Source of the DNA: Rhodovulum sp.
GTDB lineage: Bacteria; Pseudomonadota; Alphaproteobacteria; Rhodobacterales; Rhodobacteraceae
DNA: 64,000 bases
Reading direction: 5' to 3'
NCBI GenBank assembly: GCA_002706605.1
Contig: PALT01000025.1
Location: 62,001-126,000, forward strand
Part shown: positions 10,101-18,562 of the stretch, piece by piece
How the letters are laid out: each line of letters opens with the position of its first letter
Position numbering within the stretch: position 1 is the first letter of the stretch
Program-made: the position numbers and the translations under genes
Notes under the pieces: model-generated
Told to the model about the DNA's origin: nothing
The model's database searches: none
The model's input: only the letters and a program-made list of their open reading frames with translations

Positions 10101-10851
10101 ATTTACCACCGCCCGACAGCGATTCACCCGCCGCCCGCAGCGAGCTAAAGTTCGTGCCCGTGCCCGAGCCGTATTTGAACAGACGTGCCTCACGCACCCA
10201 CAGGTCCATGATCCCGCCCTCTTGGACCAGATCATCCGCGACGGATTGGATGAAACAGGCGTGGGGCTGGGGATGTTCGTAGGCGGATTTCGATTTGGTC
10301 AGCTTGCCGGTTTTGTAATCGACATAGAAATGGCCTTGGCTGGGGCCGTCGATGCCATAGGCCCAATGCAGACCGGTGTTGAACCACTGGGGGCTGTTGG
10401 GCGCGGCGCGCTGGGTCGCCAGCATATAGCGCATCTCGTCGAAATAGGCGCGTGCGTCGGCCTCGGTGGTGAAATAGCCACCCTTCCAGCCCCAATAGGT
10501 CCACGCCCCTGCCAGACGGTCAAAGACCTGCTTGGACGAGGTTTCACCGACGATACGTTCGTCTTCGGGCAACTCGGCCAGTGCGGCCTCATCCGGAACC
10601 GAGCGCCACAGGAACTCGGGAACGTCTTTTTCACGGACCTTTTTCAGACGGGCGGGTACGCCGGCCTTGCGGAAATATTTCTGGGCGATCACGTCGCTGG
10701 CCACTTGGCTCCAGCTGACAGGCACCTCAACCTCGTCCAGACGGAACACAATCGTCCCGTCGGGGTTCCGAATTTCCGAAGCGGTGGTGGTGAACTCAAT
10801 CGCGCCATATGCACCATGGTCCGCGGTCGTGAATTTACGTTCAATTTTCAT
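7162..10851 (-). CDS. nrdJ: Adenosylcobalamin-dependent (class II) ribonucleoside-diphosphate reductase
   Basis: Makes deoxyribonucleotides using adenosylcobalamin as radical source, with no need for oxygen or a separate small subunit. The 1229-residue product has the long form typical of alphaproteobacteria. Visible motifs are the catalytic cysteine region [12 protein letters not shown], the radical-site stretch around [10 protein letters not shown], and a C-terminal zinc-ribbon-like tail with CGDCGNY and [13 protein letters not shown], which carries the cysteines that re-reduce the active site. A short zinc-type C-terminus is usual for this subgroup. The gene stands alone, with its own terminator and a long regulatory upstream region containing an NrdR box. 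Confidence 0.96.
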   Translation of the reverse strand: MKIERKFTTADHGAYGAIEFTTTASEIRNPDGTIVFRLDEVEVPVSWSQVASDVIAQKYFRKAGVPARLKKVREKDVPEFLWRSVPDEAALAELPEDERIVGETSSKQVFDRLAGAWTYWGWKGGYFTTEADARAYFDEMRYMLATQRAAPNSPQWFNTGLHWAYGIDGPSQGHFYVDYKTGKLTKSKSAYEHPQPHACFIQSVADDLVQEGGIMDLWVREARLFKYGSGTGTNFSSLRAAGESLSGGGKSSGLMGFLRIGDRAAGAIKSGGTTRRAAKMVICDADHPDIEEFITWKVKEEQKVASLVAGSKMHEERLNEIFAAIRAWDGAEADAYDPKVNDGLKTAIRAAKKMAIPEAYVKRVLDYAKQGYASIEFPTYDTDWDSEAYSTVAGQNSNNSVRVTDAFLKAVENDADWELVRRTDGKVAKTIKARDLWEQIGHAAWACADPGIQYHDTVNAWHTCPEDGPIRGSNPCSEYMFLDDTACNLASMNLLTFYKNGEFQAEDYMHAARLWTLTLEISVMMAQFPSKEIAQLSYDFRTLGLGYANIGGLLMNMGLGYDSDQGRAMAGALTAIMTGVAYATSAEIAGELGPFPGYARNADHMLRVMRNHRTAAYGKADGYEQLAIKPVPLDHKNCPDARLIDLAKASWDEALRLGQEHGYRNAQSTVIAPTGTIGLVMDCDTTGIEPDFALVKFKKLAGGGYFKIINRSVPAALETLGYGSAQIEEIVGYAVGHGTLGNCAGINHTSLIGHGFGQRELDKIEAALPSAFDIRFVFNQWTLGEDFCTKTLGIPTEKLNDPTFDLLRHLGYTRAEIEAANDHVCGTMTLEGAPHLDPKHYSIFDCANPCGKKGKRYLSVDSHIHMMAAAQSFISGAISKTINMPNDATIEDCQKAYELSWSLGIKANALYRDGSKLSQPLAAALIEDDEEAEEIMATGTQQEKAAVLAEKIVEKIVIKEVARGRSKMPERRKGYTQKAIVGGHKVYLRTGEYQDGSLGEIFIDMHKEGAGFRAMMNNFAIAVSVGLQYGVPLEEFVDAFTFTKFEPAGMVQGNDSIKNATSILDYIFRELAVSYLDRTDLAHVKPEGATFDDLGGGQDEGVENVRELSESAASRSLEVLKQISSTGYLRKRVPQELVVLNGGMGATALHGAGDPEVALQTLVPETKASAAIASSTAMSTGTVTGMDARTKAKMQGYEGDPCGDCGNYTLVRNGTCMKCNTCGGTSGCS

Positions 10852-11026
10852 CGGCTGCCCCGTCGCAACATTCTGTTATCCCTGCGGGCCCCGATATGTG
10901 GCACCCGAACTCTTCACCGTCCTAGGCAGAGGGCACACCATCTCTGGGCACGGCCCCGCGTGGTGCCGTGAATCCGGTTCATTTTACCGGAAATTGTGGA
11001 TTGTCCCTCTGACCCGCGCGCCGCAC

Positions 11027-11042
11027 CCACTAGATATAGTGG
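11027..11042. promoter_or_regulatory. NrdR box (candidate)
   Basis: The 16-mer CCACTAGATATAGTGG has perfect 6-base arms (CCACTA/TAGTGG) around GATA. It fits the known NrdR consensus ACACWATATATWGTGT closely and lies about 180 bases before the nrdJ start. NrdR is the ATP/dATP-sensing repressor of ribonucleotide reductase genes. Confidence 0.8.
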
Positions 11043-11169
11043 AACACCGCCCGGCCCGCACAAACTGGCGTAGGCAGACCGGTTCGGTCAACGAAAAAAT
11101 TCGACTTTCGGACAGCAAAATACAGTTGACCGGCTACCCCAATCCGGTGGGGGGCGGGGTCCGGACGAT

Positions 11170-11206
11170 TCATCCACAGGCTTATCCACCAACTAGATGT
11201 GGATTA
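11170..11206. promoter_or_regulatory. Cluster of three DnaA-box-like nonamers
   Basis: TCATCCACA at 11170-11178, TTATCCACC at 11182-11190 and, on the minus strand, TAATCCACA at 11198-11206 each differ by one base from TTATCCACA. A weaker minus-strand match (CAATCCACA) lies at 10995-11003. Three near matches in 37 bases is more than expected by chance in GC-rich DNA. Confidence 0.5.
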
Positions 11207-11335
11207 CCTCCAAAAGTTAACACCCAAATCTAGCCGAAATATGGCAAAGCCCCCCAAGGGCTTAGCGCACGACCTGTTACGATTGCGTGAACAGTGCTCA
11301 GGGCATCGGGTGATTCCCCGTTCTGCAGGTGCGAA

Positions 11336-11351
11336 ACACTATATCTAGGGT
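11336..11351. promoter_or_regulatory. Second NrdR-box-like site
   Basis: ACACTATATCTAGGGT; on the minus strand it shares the 12-mer CTAGATATAGTG with the site at 11027-11042. Arms match at 5 of 6 positions. It lies nearly 500 bases before nrdJ, much farther than usual for paired NrdR boxes. Confidence 0.55.
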
Positions 11352-11453
11352 TTGTTAACCTTTTGAGTCGCCCCAACAGGCCCCGAATGCCCTGCACAAA
11401 AAACAGGCGCATCTGGCGGTTGAGCCGCGTCATTCACACCAAATCTGGGAAAT

Positions 11454-11530
11454 TGGTCGGGGCGATAGGATTCGAACCTACGACCTACGGTACCCAAAAC
11501 CGCCGCGCTACCAGGCTGCGCCACGCCCCG
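11454..11530 (-). tRNA. tRNA-Pro (anticodon UGG)
   Basis: The minus strand folds as a complete tRNA: acceptor CGGGGCG/CGCCCCG, D arm GCGC-AGCCTGGTA-GCGC, anticodon stem GCGGT/ACCGT with loop TTTGGGT (anticodon TGG), variable loop AGGTC and T arm GTAGG-TTCGAAT-CCTAT. The discriminator base is A and CCA is encoded. Length with CCA is 77 bases. No attachment-site duplication or integrase is seen nearby. Confidence 0.96.
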
Positions 11531-11585
11531 AACCGTCGCCTGCATAAACGCGCCGCGCCGGATTGAAAAGCCTAAACCGCGTGAA

Positions 11586-12095
11586 TTACGGACAGGGCCA
11601 CGCGGCATCCGCACCAAAGGCCGGATGTTGCACCACCGTGCCCGGTCCAATGCCCATGGTTTCGGCCAGACCCCCGTTGATTTCGAGAACCGCCAGAATG
11701 CCGTCGCCGCCAAAAATCGGCGTCTCGTCCAGCGGGATGGCGTTGCTGTGCACCTTGGCCACGCGGCCCGTCGGATCGATGAACACCATATCCAGAGGGA
11801 TCAGCGTGTTGCGCATCCAGAAGGCCACCGAGGTCGGTGCCTCATAAATGAACAGCATGCCGTGGCTGGTCGCCATGAATTCGCGATGCATCAGGCCCGT
11901 GGCGCGTTCGGTGGCGTCGTCGGCGACCTCAATGGAAAACCGCGCCTGCCCCCAATCGCCCCGCAAAGACGCCTGACCCGGCACGCAAGCGGCCAAGGCA
12001 AGCCCCGCCGACCCGAACAGGGCCAGCACTGAGGTCAGGATTATTCGGCGGCTTTTTGAGATAGCGACAGGTCCTCGGCGATCGCGGTTTCCCAC
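11586..12095 (-). CDS. DUF192 family exported protein
   Basis: A DUF192 protein, a small conserved family of unknown function found exported in many bacteria. Family marks are GLMHREFMATSHGMLF and FWMRNTLIPLDMVFID, followed by VLEINGGLAE near the end. The N-terminus carries a basic stretch and a hydrophobic segment ending LALAAC, which reads as a signal peptide or lipobox (LAAC). The start is unclear: a GTG at 12095 gives a full signal-peptide n-region but overlaps the cold-shock gene by 55 bases; a GTG at 12029 avoids overlap but leaves a very short leader; an ATG at 12149 overlaps more. None has a good ribosome binding site, which suggests coupling to the upstream gene. Confidence 0.82.
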   Translation of the reverse strand: MGNRDRRGPVAISKSRRIILTSVLALFGSAGLALAACVPGQASLRGDWGQARFSIEVADDATERATGLMHREFMATSHGMLFIYEAPTSVAFWMRNTLIPLDMVFIDPTGRVAKVHSNAIPLDETPIFGGDGILAVLEINGGLAETMGIGPGTVVQHPAFGADAAWPCP

Positions 12096-12601
12096 GAGCT
12101 GACGGTCATGGCCATACGGCCCCGCTTGCCATCGACGGCGCGGATGCACACCGCCTCACCAGGCAGGAGATCGGCCAGCCCCGAGCGGCGCAACACCTCA
12201 ATGTGAATGAAGACGTCATCGGCACTGCCAAAAATATTGGCAAAGCCGAAACCCTTGCCCTTATCGAACCATTTTACGCGGGCAGGCTCCATCGGGGTGG
12301 CGGCGATGGTCGCCTCATCCGCGCCTTCCAGATCCTGAAGCGTGCCTTGGGTGTCGATTTTCGGCGGGTCGATTCGCAACACCTGAACGGCCTGCATTCC
12401 GCGTTGCGTTTGTTGAACGACGATATCGATCTCTGCCGCATCGGCGACCGAACTCTGCCCGAAGTTCCGCAGCACATTCGCATGCAGCAAAATATCCGGA
12501 CCGCCCTCTGAGGCGACAACAAAGCCGAACCCTTTACCAGGATCGAACCATTTAACATGCCCTGTTAAAACTTCCGTTTCAGGGTTCAGTTCTTCGTTCA
12601 T
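12041..12601 (-). CDS. Double cold-shock-domain protein
   Basis: A 186-residue RNA/ssDNA-binding protein with two cold-shock domains. The first (about 13-75) shows VKWFDPGKGFGFV and ILLHANVL; the second (about 105-170) shows VKWFDKGKGFGFA and VFIHIEVL. These are the RNP1 and RNP2 motifs of CspA-type domains. Tandem cold-shock proteins of this size are common in alphaproteobacteria and are often growth-phase or stress regulated rather than strictly cold-induced. Its AT-rich upstream region contains an 8-base inverted repeat (TGCAAGCT at 12658, AGCTTGCA at 12688) that could form a 5' leader structure. Confidence 0.93.
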   Translation of the reverse strand: MNEELNPETEVLTGHVKWFDPGKGFGFVVASEGGPDILLHANVLRNFGQSSVADAAEIDIVVQQTQRGMQAVQVLRIDPPKIDTQGTLQDLEGADEATIAATPMEPARVKWFDKGKGFGFANIFGSADDVFIHIEVLRRSGLADLLPGEAVCIRAVDGKRGRMAMTVSSWETAIAEDLSLSQKAAE

Positions 12602-12713
12602 ATCAACACATCACTTCCGACGTTAACATTCGATCTTTTGCAAGACCGACCCCAGACTGCAAGCTTCTTTTACCTATACAAAACAGCAGCTTGCATTTCA
12701 CGTTACGTGGAAT

Positions 12714-13319
12714 TTATGGGTTCAAGCGGTTAATCACCCATGTTTCACGCATGTTTTCCCGGGTCCAACGGAACCGGTCATGCAACCGGAACGCCCCATC
12801 GGCCCAGAATTCAATTTCCGTTGGCCGGATCCGAAAACCACCCCAGAAAGGCGGCCGCTTCGGGTTCGGCCCTTGTTCAGCGGTGACCTTGGCCACCTTG
12901 GCCATCAAGGCCGTCCGCGACGATAGCGGCGCGGATTGTTCAGAGGCCCAAGCGCCCAGTCTGCTTTTCAGCGAACGACTGCGGTAATAGGCGTCGGCCT
13001 GCTCTCCTTCTTCGCGCTCCACCAGACCCCGTACACGGATCTGACGTCGCAGGGACTTTGAGTGTAACACGAAAGCGGCCTTGCCACTCCACTCAATTTC
13101 GCGCGACTTGGCACTTCCATAGTTCGTATAGAACACGAAAGCATCATCTTCGATATCTTTCAGCAAGACCATGCGCACATTGGGCATTCCGTCCTGATCT
13201 ACGGTCGAAAGCGCGATTGCGTTAGGATCGTTGATCTCGGTTTTTTCCGCCTCGGCCAGCCATTGGCGGGCAATCTGGAACGGGTCATCCCCTGCAAAAA
13301 TACCGGTGCGATCACTCAT
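12714..13319 (-). CDS. pdxH: Pyridoxamine 5'-phosphate oxidase
   Basis: FMN-dependent oxidase that converts pyridoxine or pyridoxamine phosphate to pyridoxal 5'-phosphate. The 201-residue product has the normal length. FMN-binding [21 protein letters not shown]-like segment lies around 49-69, substrate-binding [14 protein letters not shown] follows, and the C-terminus ends in the family signature [14 protein letters not shown]. It diverges from fabI with about 140 bases between their starts. Confidence 0.96.
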   Translation of the reverse strand: MSDRTGIFAGDDPFQIARQWLAEAEKTEINDPNAIALSTVDQDGMPNVRMVLLKDIEDDAFVFYTNYGSAKSREIEWSGKAAFVLHSKSLRRQIRVRGLVEREEGEQADAYYRSRSLKSRLGAWASEQSAPLSSRTALMAKVAKVTAEQGPNPKRPPFWGGFRIRPTEIEFWADGAFRLHDRFRWTRENMRETWVINRLNP

Positions 13320-13457
13320 GCTGCTCTCCTGCGAGGTGGTTTGGCTATCATTACTAGACCTAAGGTCAAGGGTGACGCTAGGTCCTCTTTGCCTTGAAGC
13401 AAGGGGCGGATTGGCCTAAACCACGGACATATAACAAAGGTCGTCGAGGGGCACCGA

Positions 13458-14276
13458 ATGTCAACACAACTCATGGCTGGAAAACGCGGGCTGATTATGG
13501 GCCTTGCGAATGACAAGTCTATCGCGTGGGGAATTGCCAAAGCCTGTGCCGAGCACGGTGCGGAACTTGCGTTCTCCTATCAAGGTGAACAACTGAAAAA
13601 ACGGGTTGAGCCGCTGGCGCAATCTGTGGGGTCCGATGTGGTCCTGGAATGCGACGTGGCCGATGAGGCCTCGATCGACGGTCTGTTCGCGGAACTGGAA
13701 AAAATCTGGGGCAAGCTGGACTTTATCGTTCACGCCATCGGGTTCTCGGACAAGGGCGAGTTGCGCGGTCGCTATGTCGACACCACGCGCGGCAACTTTA
13801 GCATGACGATGGATATTTCGGTCTATTCGTTCACCGCCGTTGTGAACCGTGCCGAGAAACTGATGACCGAGGGCGGGTCCTGCCTGACGCTGACCTATTA
13901 CGGCGCGGAACAGGTCATGCCGCATTATAACGTCATGGGTGTGGCCAAAGCCGCGCTGGAGGCGTCGGTCAAATATCTGGCCGAAGATCTGGGCAAGCAG
14001 AACATCCGCGTCAACGCGATTTCCGCCGGTCCGATCAAGACGCTGGCCGCCTCGGGCATCGGCGATTTCCGTTACATCATGAAATGGAACGAGCTGAACT
14101 CGCCCCTGCGCCGCAACGTCACGCAGGAAGAGGTCGGCAAATCCGCCGTTTACCTGTTGTCCGACCTCGGCTCGGGTGTCACAGGGGAAAACGTCCACGT
14201 GGATGCGGGCTATCACGTTGTCGGCATGAAGGCCGTAGACGCCCCCGACATCGACGCGGTCACGGGTCGCAAATAA
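13458..14276 (+). CDS. fabI: Enoyl-[acyl-carrier-protein] reductase (NADH)
   Basis: Last reductive step of each fatty acid elongation cycle. The 272-residue short-chain dehydrogenase-like protein has the FabI-type nucleotide loop GLANDKSIAWGIA, HAIGFSDK in the middle, and the catalytic Y-x6-K pair in YNVMGVAKAALE. A GAGGGG ribosome binding site lies 8 bases before the ATG. A LysE-family gene follows after 18 bases in the same direction. Confidence 0.96.
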   Translation: MSTQLMAGKRGLIMGLANDKSIAWGIAKACAEHGAELAFSYQGEQLKKRVEPLAQSVGSDVVLECDVADEASIDGLFAELEKIWGKLDFIVHAIGFSDKGELRGRYVDTTRGNFSMTMDISVYSFTAVVNRAEKLMTEGGSCLTLTYYGAEQVMPHYNVMGVAKAALEASVKYLAEDLGKQNIRVNAISAGPIKTLAASGIGDFRYIMKWNELNSPLRRNVTQEEVGKSAVYLLSDLGSGVTGENVHVDAGYHVVGMKAVDAPDIDAVTGRK

Positions 14277-14294
14277 CGAACGAACGGAAACGAT

Positions 14295-14918
14295 ATGACG
14301 CTGGCCGCTTTGATCGCGATTTACTTTGTGCATCTGGCGGCCGCCATATCCCCTGGGCCGGCGGTATTGCTGGCGGCCCGTACCAGCCTGAACGAGGGCA
14401 TGGCGCGCGGCGTCTACCTGTCGATTGGGATCGGCCTTGGGGCCTGTGTCTGGGCGGTGGCGGCGATGTTCGGTCTGGCCATCGTGTTTCAGGTGGCCCC
14501 TGCCCTGTTGATCGCGCTCAAGGTGATTGGCGCGGGATATCTGCTCTACCTTGCGTATAAGCTGTGGAAACACGCGCCCGAGCCGATGGCGACGGACCTG
14601 CCTGATGCGCCCGGCACGCGCAAACGCGGACCTTTGGGCTTTGTGTGGTTGGGGATTGCGACGCAACTGGCCAACCCGAAACCGGCAGTGTTCTTTGGCA
14701 CGATCTTTCTGACCTTTATCCCCCCGCACGCGCCCGTCTGGGCCTACGCGGCGATCCTTGGCATCGTGATGTTCAACGATTGCGGCTGGAATATCTTGGT
14801 CAGCCGTATCTTTTCGCTGGACCGCACCCGCCGCGGTTATCTAAGCCTAAAGACCACCATCGACCGCATCTTTGGCGGGCTATTGGCGGCACTGGGTCTG
14901 AAACTGGCCCTGACCTGA
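14295..14918 (+). CDS. LysE/RhtB family amino acid exporter
   Basis: A 207-residue membrane protein of the LysE/RhtB superfamily, which exports amino acids such as lysine, threonine or homoserine lactones. Typical marks are [21 protein letters not shown] near residue 20 and [13 protein letters not shown] near 80, with five to six hydrophobic helices. A charged tail segment [16 protein letters not shown] separates helices 3 and 4. The actual substrate cannot be read from sequence. It lies between fabI and gpt with short gaps, possibly in one transcript. Confidence 0.88.
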   Translation: MTLAALIAIYFVHLAAAISPGPAVLLAARTSLNEGMARGVYLSIGIGLGACVWAVAAMFGLAIVFQVAPALLIALKVIGAGYLLYLAYKLWKHAPEPMATDLPDAPGTRKRGPLGFVWLGIATQLANPKPAVFFGTIFLTFIPPHAPVWAYAAILGIVMFNDCGWNILVSRIFSLDRTRRGYLSLKTTIDRIFGGLLAALGLKLALT

Positions 14919-14943
14919 ATTCGACAACCGAGGACATGTGAAC

Positions 14944-15447
14944 ATGAGCGACCGTCTGCCCCACGAAAAAGGCTTTCACGTCAGCTGGGACCAACTGCAC
15001 CGCGATGCGCGCGCGCTGGCGTGGCGTCTGGATGGTCAGGGGCCCGAGGACACCGGATGGCGCGCCATCGTCGCGATCACCCGTGGCGGCATGGCCCCCG
15101 CGATGATCGTCGCGCGCGAGCTGGACATCCGCGTGATCGATACGATCTCGGTCAAATCCTACAACAAACAGGACCGGTCCGAGGCCAAGGTCATCAAATC
15201 GCCCGATGCCGAATTGATGGGCGATGGTGAGGGCATTCTGATCATCGACGATCTGGTCGACAGCGGGAAGACGCTGGAACTGGTCCGGACCTTGTACCCC
15301 AAGGCGCATTTCGGCACGGTCTACGCGAAACCCAAGGGCCGCCCGATGGTGGATACGTTCATCACCGAGGTCAGTCAGGACACGTGGATTTTCTTTCCGT
15401 GGGACATGGCCCTGCAATATGTAGAACCCTATCGCGGTCAGGACTGA
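14944..15447 (+). CDS. gpt: Xanthine(-guanine) phosphoribosyltransferase
   Basis: Salvages xanthine and guanine by transfer of phosphoribose from PRPP. The PRPP-binding motif is [16 protein letters not shown] (about residues 99-114), preceded by the hood segment and ending with FPWDMAL. The 167-residue length is normal for Gpt. I use ATG 14944 because GAGGA lies 9 bases before it; a GTG at 14938 is too close to that site. Confidence 0.92.
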   Translation: MSDRLPHEKGFHVSWDQLHRDARALAWRLDGQGPEDTGWRAIVAITRGGMAPAMIVARELDIRVIDTISVKSYNKQDRSEAKVIKSPDAELMGDGEGILIIDDLVDSGKTLELVRTLYPKAHFGTVYAKPKGRPMVDTFITEVSQDTWIFFPWDMALQYVEPYRGQD

Positions 15448-15474
15448 TCGCGACCCACGGACCAAAGGCGCGCC

Positions 15475-16653
15475 ATGTCATTCACCGTTTCCAAGACCAT
15501 GGCGCGCACCCAGCGCCCGCCGATCATGCAGGCACAGGCGTGGTTGCGTGAAACCACCCTGCCCGCCGATCTGCCCCTGTTGAACGTGTCGCAGGCCGCG
15601 CCGGTGGCCCCGCCGCCCGAACCGCTGCGCGCCGCGATGGCGCGGTTCGTGATGGAAGATCCCGATACCCACCTCTATGGCCCCGACCTTGGCCTGCCCG
15701 CCCTGCGCGCGGAAATCGCGGCGCAATGGTCGCGCGATTACGGCGGGGATATCGACGCCGATCACGTCGCTATCACCGCCGGATGTAACCAAGCCTTTGC
15801 CGCCGCCATCGCCACCTTGGCCGAGACGGGCGATCAGATCATCCTGCCGACGCCGTGGTACTTTAACCATAAAATGTGGTGTGATCTCAGCGGGGTAACA
15901 GCCGTTCCTCTGCCATGTGGCGAAGGGTTGATCCCCGATCAGGCACAGGCCGCACGCTTGATCACCCACAAGACCCGCGCGATTGTTCTGGTGACGCCCA
16001 ATAACCCCTGTGGCACGGAATATCCCGCCGGAGTGCTGGACGCGTTTTACGATCTGGCACAGGCCCATGGCATCGCATTGATCGTGGATGAGACCTATCG
16101 CGATTTCGATGCGCGCGAGGGCCGTCCGCATGATCTGTTCACCCGCCCCGATTGGGCGGACACCTTGATCCACCTCTATTCCTTTTCGAAAACCTATCGC
16201 CTGACCGGTCACCGCGTTGGCGCGATGGTGTGCTCGCCCGACCGGTTGATCGAGGTGGAAAAATTCATCGACAGCGTGACCATCTGCCCCCCGCAATTGG
16301 GCCAGCGCGCCGCGCTCTGGGGGTTGCAGAACCTGTCGGACTGGTGCGCGGGGGAACGGGCCGAAATCCTGACCCGTCGCGCACAGGTCGCGTCCTCTGC
16401 CGCCGCGCAGGGCGATTGGACCCTCCTCGGGCTTGGGGCCTATTTCGCATATATGCAGCACCCGTTCGACGATCCCTCGGATGAGGTCGCGCGCGCCATT
16501 CTGGAACAGACCGGCATCCTGATGCTGCCGGGCACGATGTTCACCCCCGCCTCGGACCCGCAGGGCAAACGCCAGATGCGCATCGCATTTGCCAATATCG
16601 ACGCCCCCACAATCACGCAAATGTTCGACCGATTGGCCACATTCGCGCCGTGA
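15475..16653 (+). CDS. PLP-dependent aminotransferase, class I/II
   Basis: A 392-residue fold-type I aminotransferase. The PLP lysine sits in YSFSKTYRLTGHRVG (about residue 240); upstream motifs are GCNQAF (cofactor phosphate region), NNPCGTEYP and VDETYRDFD, where D and Y contact the cofactor ring. The family includes aspartate, aromatic and alanine transaminases; nothing near the gene fixes its substrate. It follows gpt by 27 bases and precedes a PpiD-like gene. Confidence 0.9.
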   Translation: MSFTVSKTMARTQRPPIMQAQAWLRETTLPADLPLLNVSQAAPVAPPPEPLRAAMARFVMEDPDTHLYGPDLGLPALRAEIAAQWSRDYGGDIDADHVAITAGCNQAFAAAIATLAETGDQIILPTPWYFNHKMWCDLSGVTAVPLPCGEGLIPDQAQAARLITHKTRAIVLVTPNNPCGTEYPAGVLDAFYDLAQAHGIALIVDETYRDFDAREGRPHDLFTRPDWADTLIHLYSFSKTYRLTGHRVGAMVCSPDRLIEVEKFIDSVTICPPQLGQRAALWGLQNLSDWCAGERAEILTRRAQVASSAAAQGDWTLLGLGAYFAYMQHPFDDPSDEVARAILEQTGILMLPGTMFTPASDPQGKRQMRIAFANIDAPTITQMFDRLATFAP

Positions 16654-16722
16654 CGCTTGCGGGTCCTGCCTGCAACGCTTACACAGCCGGAACAGGATTT
16701 CTTGCATAAGGGACACGGGGCT

Positions 16723-18552
16723 ATGAGCGCGGCAAAGAAAACCGGAAACGCAGTCGTTTGGGTGATCATCGCAATGTTGATCATCGGCCTTGGCGGGTTC
16801 GGCGTCACCAACTTTGGCGGCACCGTCGATAGCATCGGCACCGTCGGCAAAACGCCGATCCCTGTGAACGCCTATGCGCGCGAACTGACCGCCGAGCTGC
16901 GCACCATTCAGGCCCGCACGGGTCAGCAAATTCCGCTGCAACAGGCGCAACTCTTGGGTCTGACGGATCAGGCCCGTGGCCGCGTGATCACCAACACTGC
17001 GCTCGACAACGAAACCGCGCGCCTTGGCCTGTCGGTCGGGGACCAAGAGGTCGCCGATCAAATCCTGCTGTCGGGCCAGTTCGACGGCATCGACGGCAGT
17101 TTCGACCGTGAGGCGTACCGCTATAGCCTGCGCCAAAACGGGCTCAGCGAAGCCGAGTTCGAGGACCAGATCCGCCGCGAAACCGCCCGTGCGATGTTGC
17201 AGGGCGCGATTGTCTCGACCGTCGCTGCGCCCGAGACCACCGTGGACACGCTGTTCAACTTTATCGGCGAGCGTCGCGGCTATTCCTACGTGACCCTGTC
17301 CGCCGCTGATCTGGCCGCCACCATCGCCACCCCGGATGAGGCCGCGATCACCGCCTATTATGAGGCAAACCCCGCCGATTTCACCGCACCCGAGGCGAAA
17401 CAGATCACCTATGCGTGGCTGACGCCGGATATGTTGCTGGATCAGGTCGAGGTCGATGAGGCCGCCCTGCAAACGCTCTATGACGACCGCGCCGATCAAT
17501 ACATCCGCCCCGAACGTCGCTTGGTCGAGCGTCTGATCTACCCCAGCACGGTTGAGGCCGAAACCGCCGCCGCCCGTCTGGAATCGGGCGAGGCGGATTT
17601 CGAAACGCTGGTCGCGGATCGTGGCCTATCGCTGGCCGATATCGACATGGGTGACGTGACCGCGGCCGAGCTTGGCGCCGCTGGCGGCGAGGTCTTCGCG
17701 ATGAACGAACCCGGTGTCGTCGGTCCGCTGGACACCGATTTCGGCCCTGCCCTGTTCCGCATGAACGCCGTTCTTGAGGCCAACACGATCACCTTTGACG
17801 ACGTGCGTGACGAATTGCGCGCCGAACTGGGCGTGGACCGCGCCGCGCGTCTGATTTCCGATCTGCTGTCGGACATCGACGACCGTCTGGCCGCCGGTGC
17901 CACGATTGAGGATCTGGCGAACGAGACCGATATGGTGCTGGGCAACATCGCCTATTTCACCGGTCAGGACGCCGATATCGCCGCCTATCCGGCGTTTCGC
18001 GCCGCCGCCTCGGCCGTCCAAGAGGGCGATTTCCCCGAGATTCAGGAACTGGAAAACGGTGGCATCTTTGCCCTGCGTCTGGATGAGATCACCGCCCCGC
18101 GCCTGCGTCCGCTGGCTGAGGTGCGCGAGGAGGTGATCGCCGCGTGGCAGGCCGCCGAAACCACCGCCGCCCTGACGGCCAAGGCCGACGACATCGCCGC
18201 CGCCGCCAACAGTGGCGCGCCCCTGTCCGATTTCGGCACGGTTGAAACCGCCGAGCCCGCCGAGCGTGGCGCGGTTGCGCCCCTGATCCTGTCGGAAACC
18301 GTGTTCGCCCTGAACGCAGGCGAAACCGGTGTCTATGCCGATAGCGATCTGGTCTATGTGGTGACGCTCGACGAAATTCTGCCCCCTGCCGATGATGCGG
18401 ACACGCAGGACATGCTGGCCACGCTGCGCACCGCCACGGCGGATTCGATTGGCCGCGATGTGTTCGTCTATTTCTCGCAAGATCTGCTGAACTCGGCCGG
18501 TCTGACCCTTGATCAGGCGGCGATCAACGCCGTCCACGCCCAATTCCCCTGA
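16723..18552 (+). CDS. PpiD-like periplasmic peptidyl-prolyl isomerase/chaperone
   Basis: A membrane-anchored folding factor of the SurA/PpiD type. The start at 16723 gives a short basic N-terminus and one membrane helix (VVWVIIAMLIIGLGGFGV), then a SurA-N-like helical chaperone region, then a parvulin-like domain around residues 230-370 and a long acidic C-terminal half. The parvulin core is poorly conserved, which is usual for PpiD and suggests chaperone activity rather than strong isomerase activity. At 609 residues it matches PpiD length. It probably acts at the periplasmic exit of the Sec translocon. trpE starts 10 bases after its stop. Confidence 0.88.
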   Translation: MSAAKKTGNAVVWVIIAMLIIGLGGFGVTNFGGTVDSIGTVGKTPIPVNAYARELTAELRTIQARTGQQIPLQQAQLLGLTDQARGRVITNTALDNETARLGLSVGDQEVADQILLSGQFDGIDGSFDREAYRYSLRQNGLSEAEFEDQIRRETARAMLQGAIVSTVAAPETTVDTLFNFIGERRGYSYVTLSAADLAATIATPDEAAITAYYEANPADFTAPEAKQITYAWLTPDMLLDQVEVDEAALQTLYDDRADQYIRPERRLVERLIYPSTVEAETAAARLESGEADFETLVADRGLSLADIDMGDVTAAELGAAGGEVFAMNEPGVVGPLDTDFGPALFRMNAVLEANTITFDDVRDELRAELGVDRAARLISDLLSDIDDRLAAGATIEDLANETDMVLGNIAYFTGQDADIAAYPAFRAAASAVQEGDFPEIQELENGGIFALRLDEITAPRLRPLAEVREEVIAAWQAAETTAALTAKADDIAAAANSGAPLSDFGTVETAEPAERGAVAPLILSETVFALNAGETGVYADSDLVYVVTLDEILPPADDADTQDMLATLRTATADSIGRDVFVYFSQDLLNSAGLTLDQAAINAVHAQFP

Positions 18553-18562
18553 GGTCGATACG

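Larger units (their letters stand above)
10852..11453. other. 600-base regulatory region upstream of nrdJ
   Basis: No gene is supported here. It contains NrdR-box-like palindromes at 11027-11042 and 11336-11351, and a cluster of DnaA-box-like nonamers at 11170-11206. I looked for the conserved core of a cobalamin riboswitch because NrdJ needs B12, and did not find a convincing B12 box. A 67-codon minus-strand frame at 11230-11433 lacks a ribosome binding site and recognisable sequence, so I do not call it. Confidence 0.6.

Noticed and set aside
7267-10971. Plus-strand open frame of over 1200 codons antisense to nrdJ
   Set aside because: It mirrors the codon pattern of nrdJ in GC-rich DNA, has His/Gly/Gln-rich low-quality sequence and no ribosome site; nrdJ has full family motifs.
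10852-11026. Cobalamin riboswitch before nrdJ
   Set aside because: The enzyme uses B12, but I could not find the conserved B12-box core or a matching fold.
11161-11230. DnaA boxes as a chromosomal replication origin
   Set aside because: Only three or four imperfect boxes, no AT-rich unwinding stretch, and no dnaA, parAB, hemE or repABC gene nearby.
11230-11433. 67-codon minus-strand frame between tRNA-Pro and nrdJ
   Set aside because: No ribosome binding site, no recognisable sequence, and it overlaps a regulatory palindrome.
11454-11530. tRNA-Pro as an integration site of a mobile element
   Set aside because: No integrase, no repeated 3' end of the tRNA and normal core genes on both sides.
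15478-17499. Minus-strand 673-codon frame across the aminotransferase and PpiD-like genes
   Set aside because: Crosses two real genes antisense and shows no recognisable domain.
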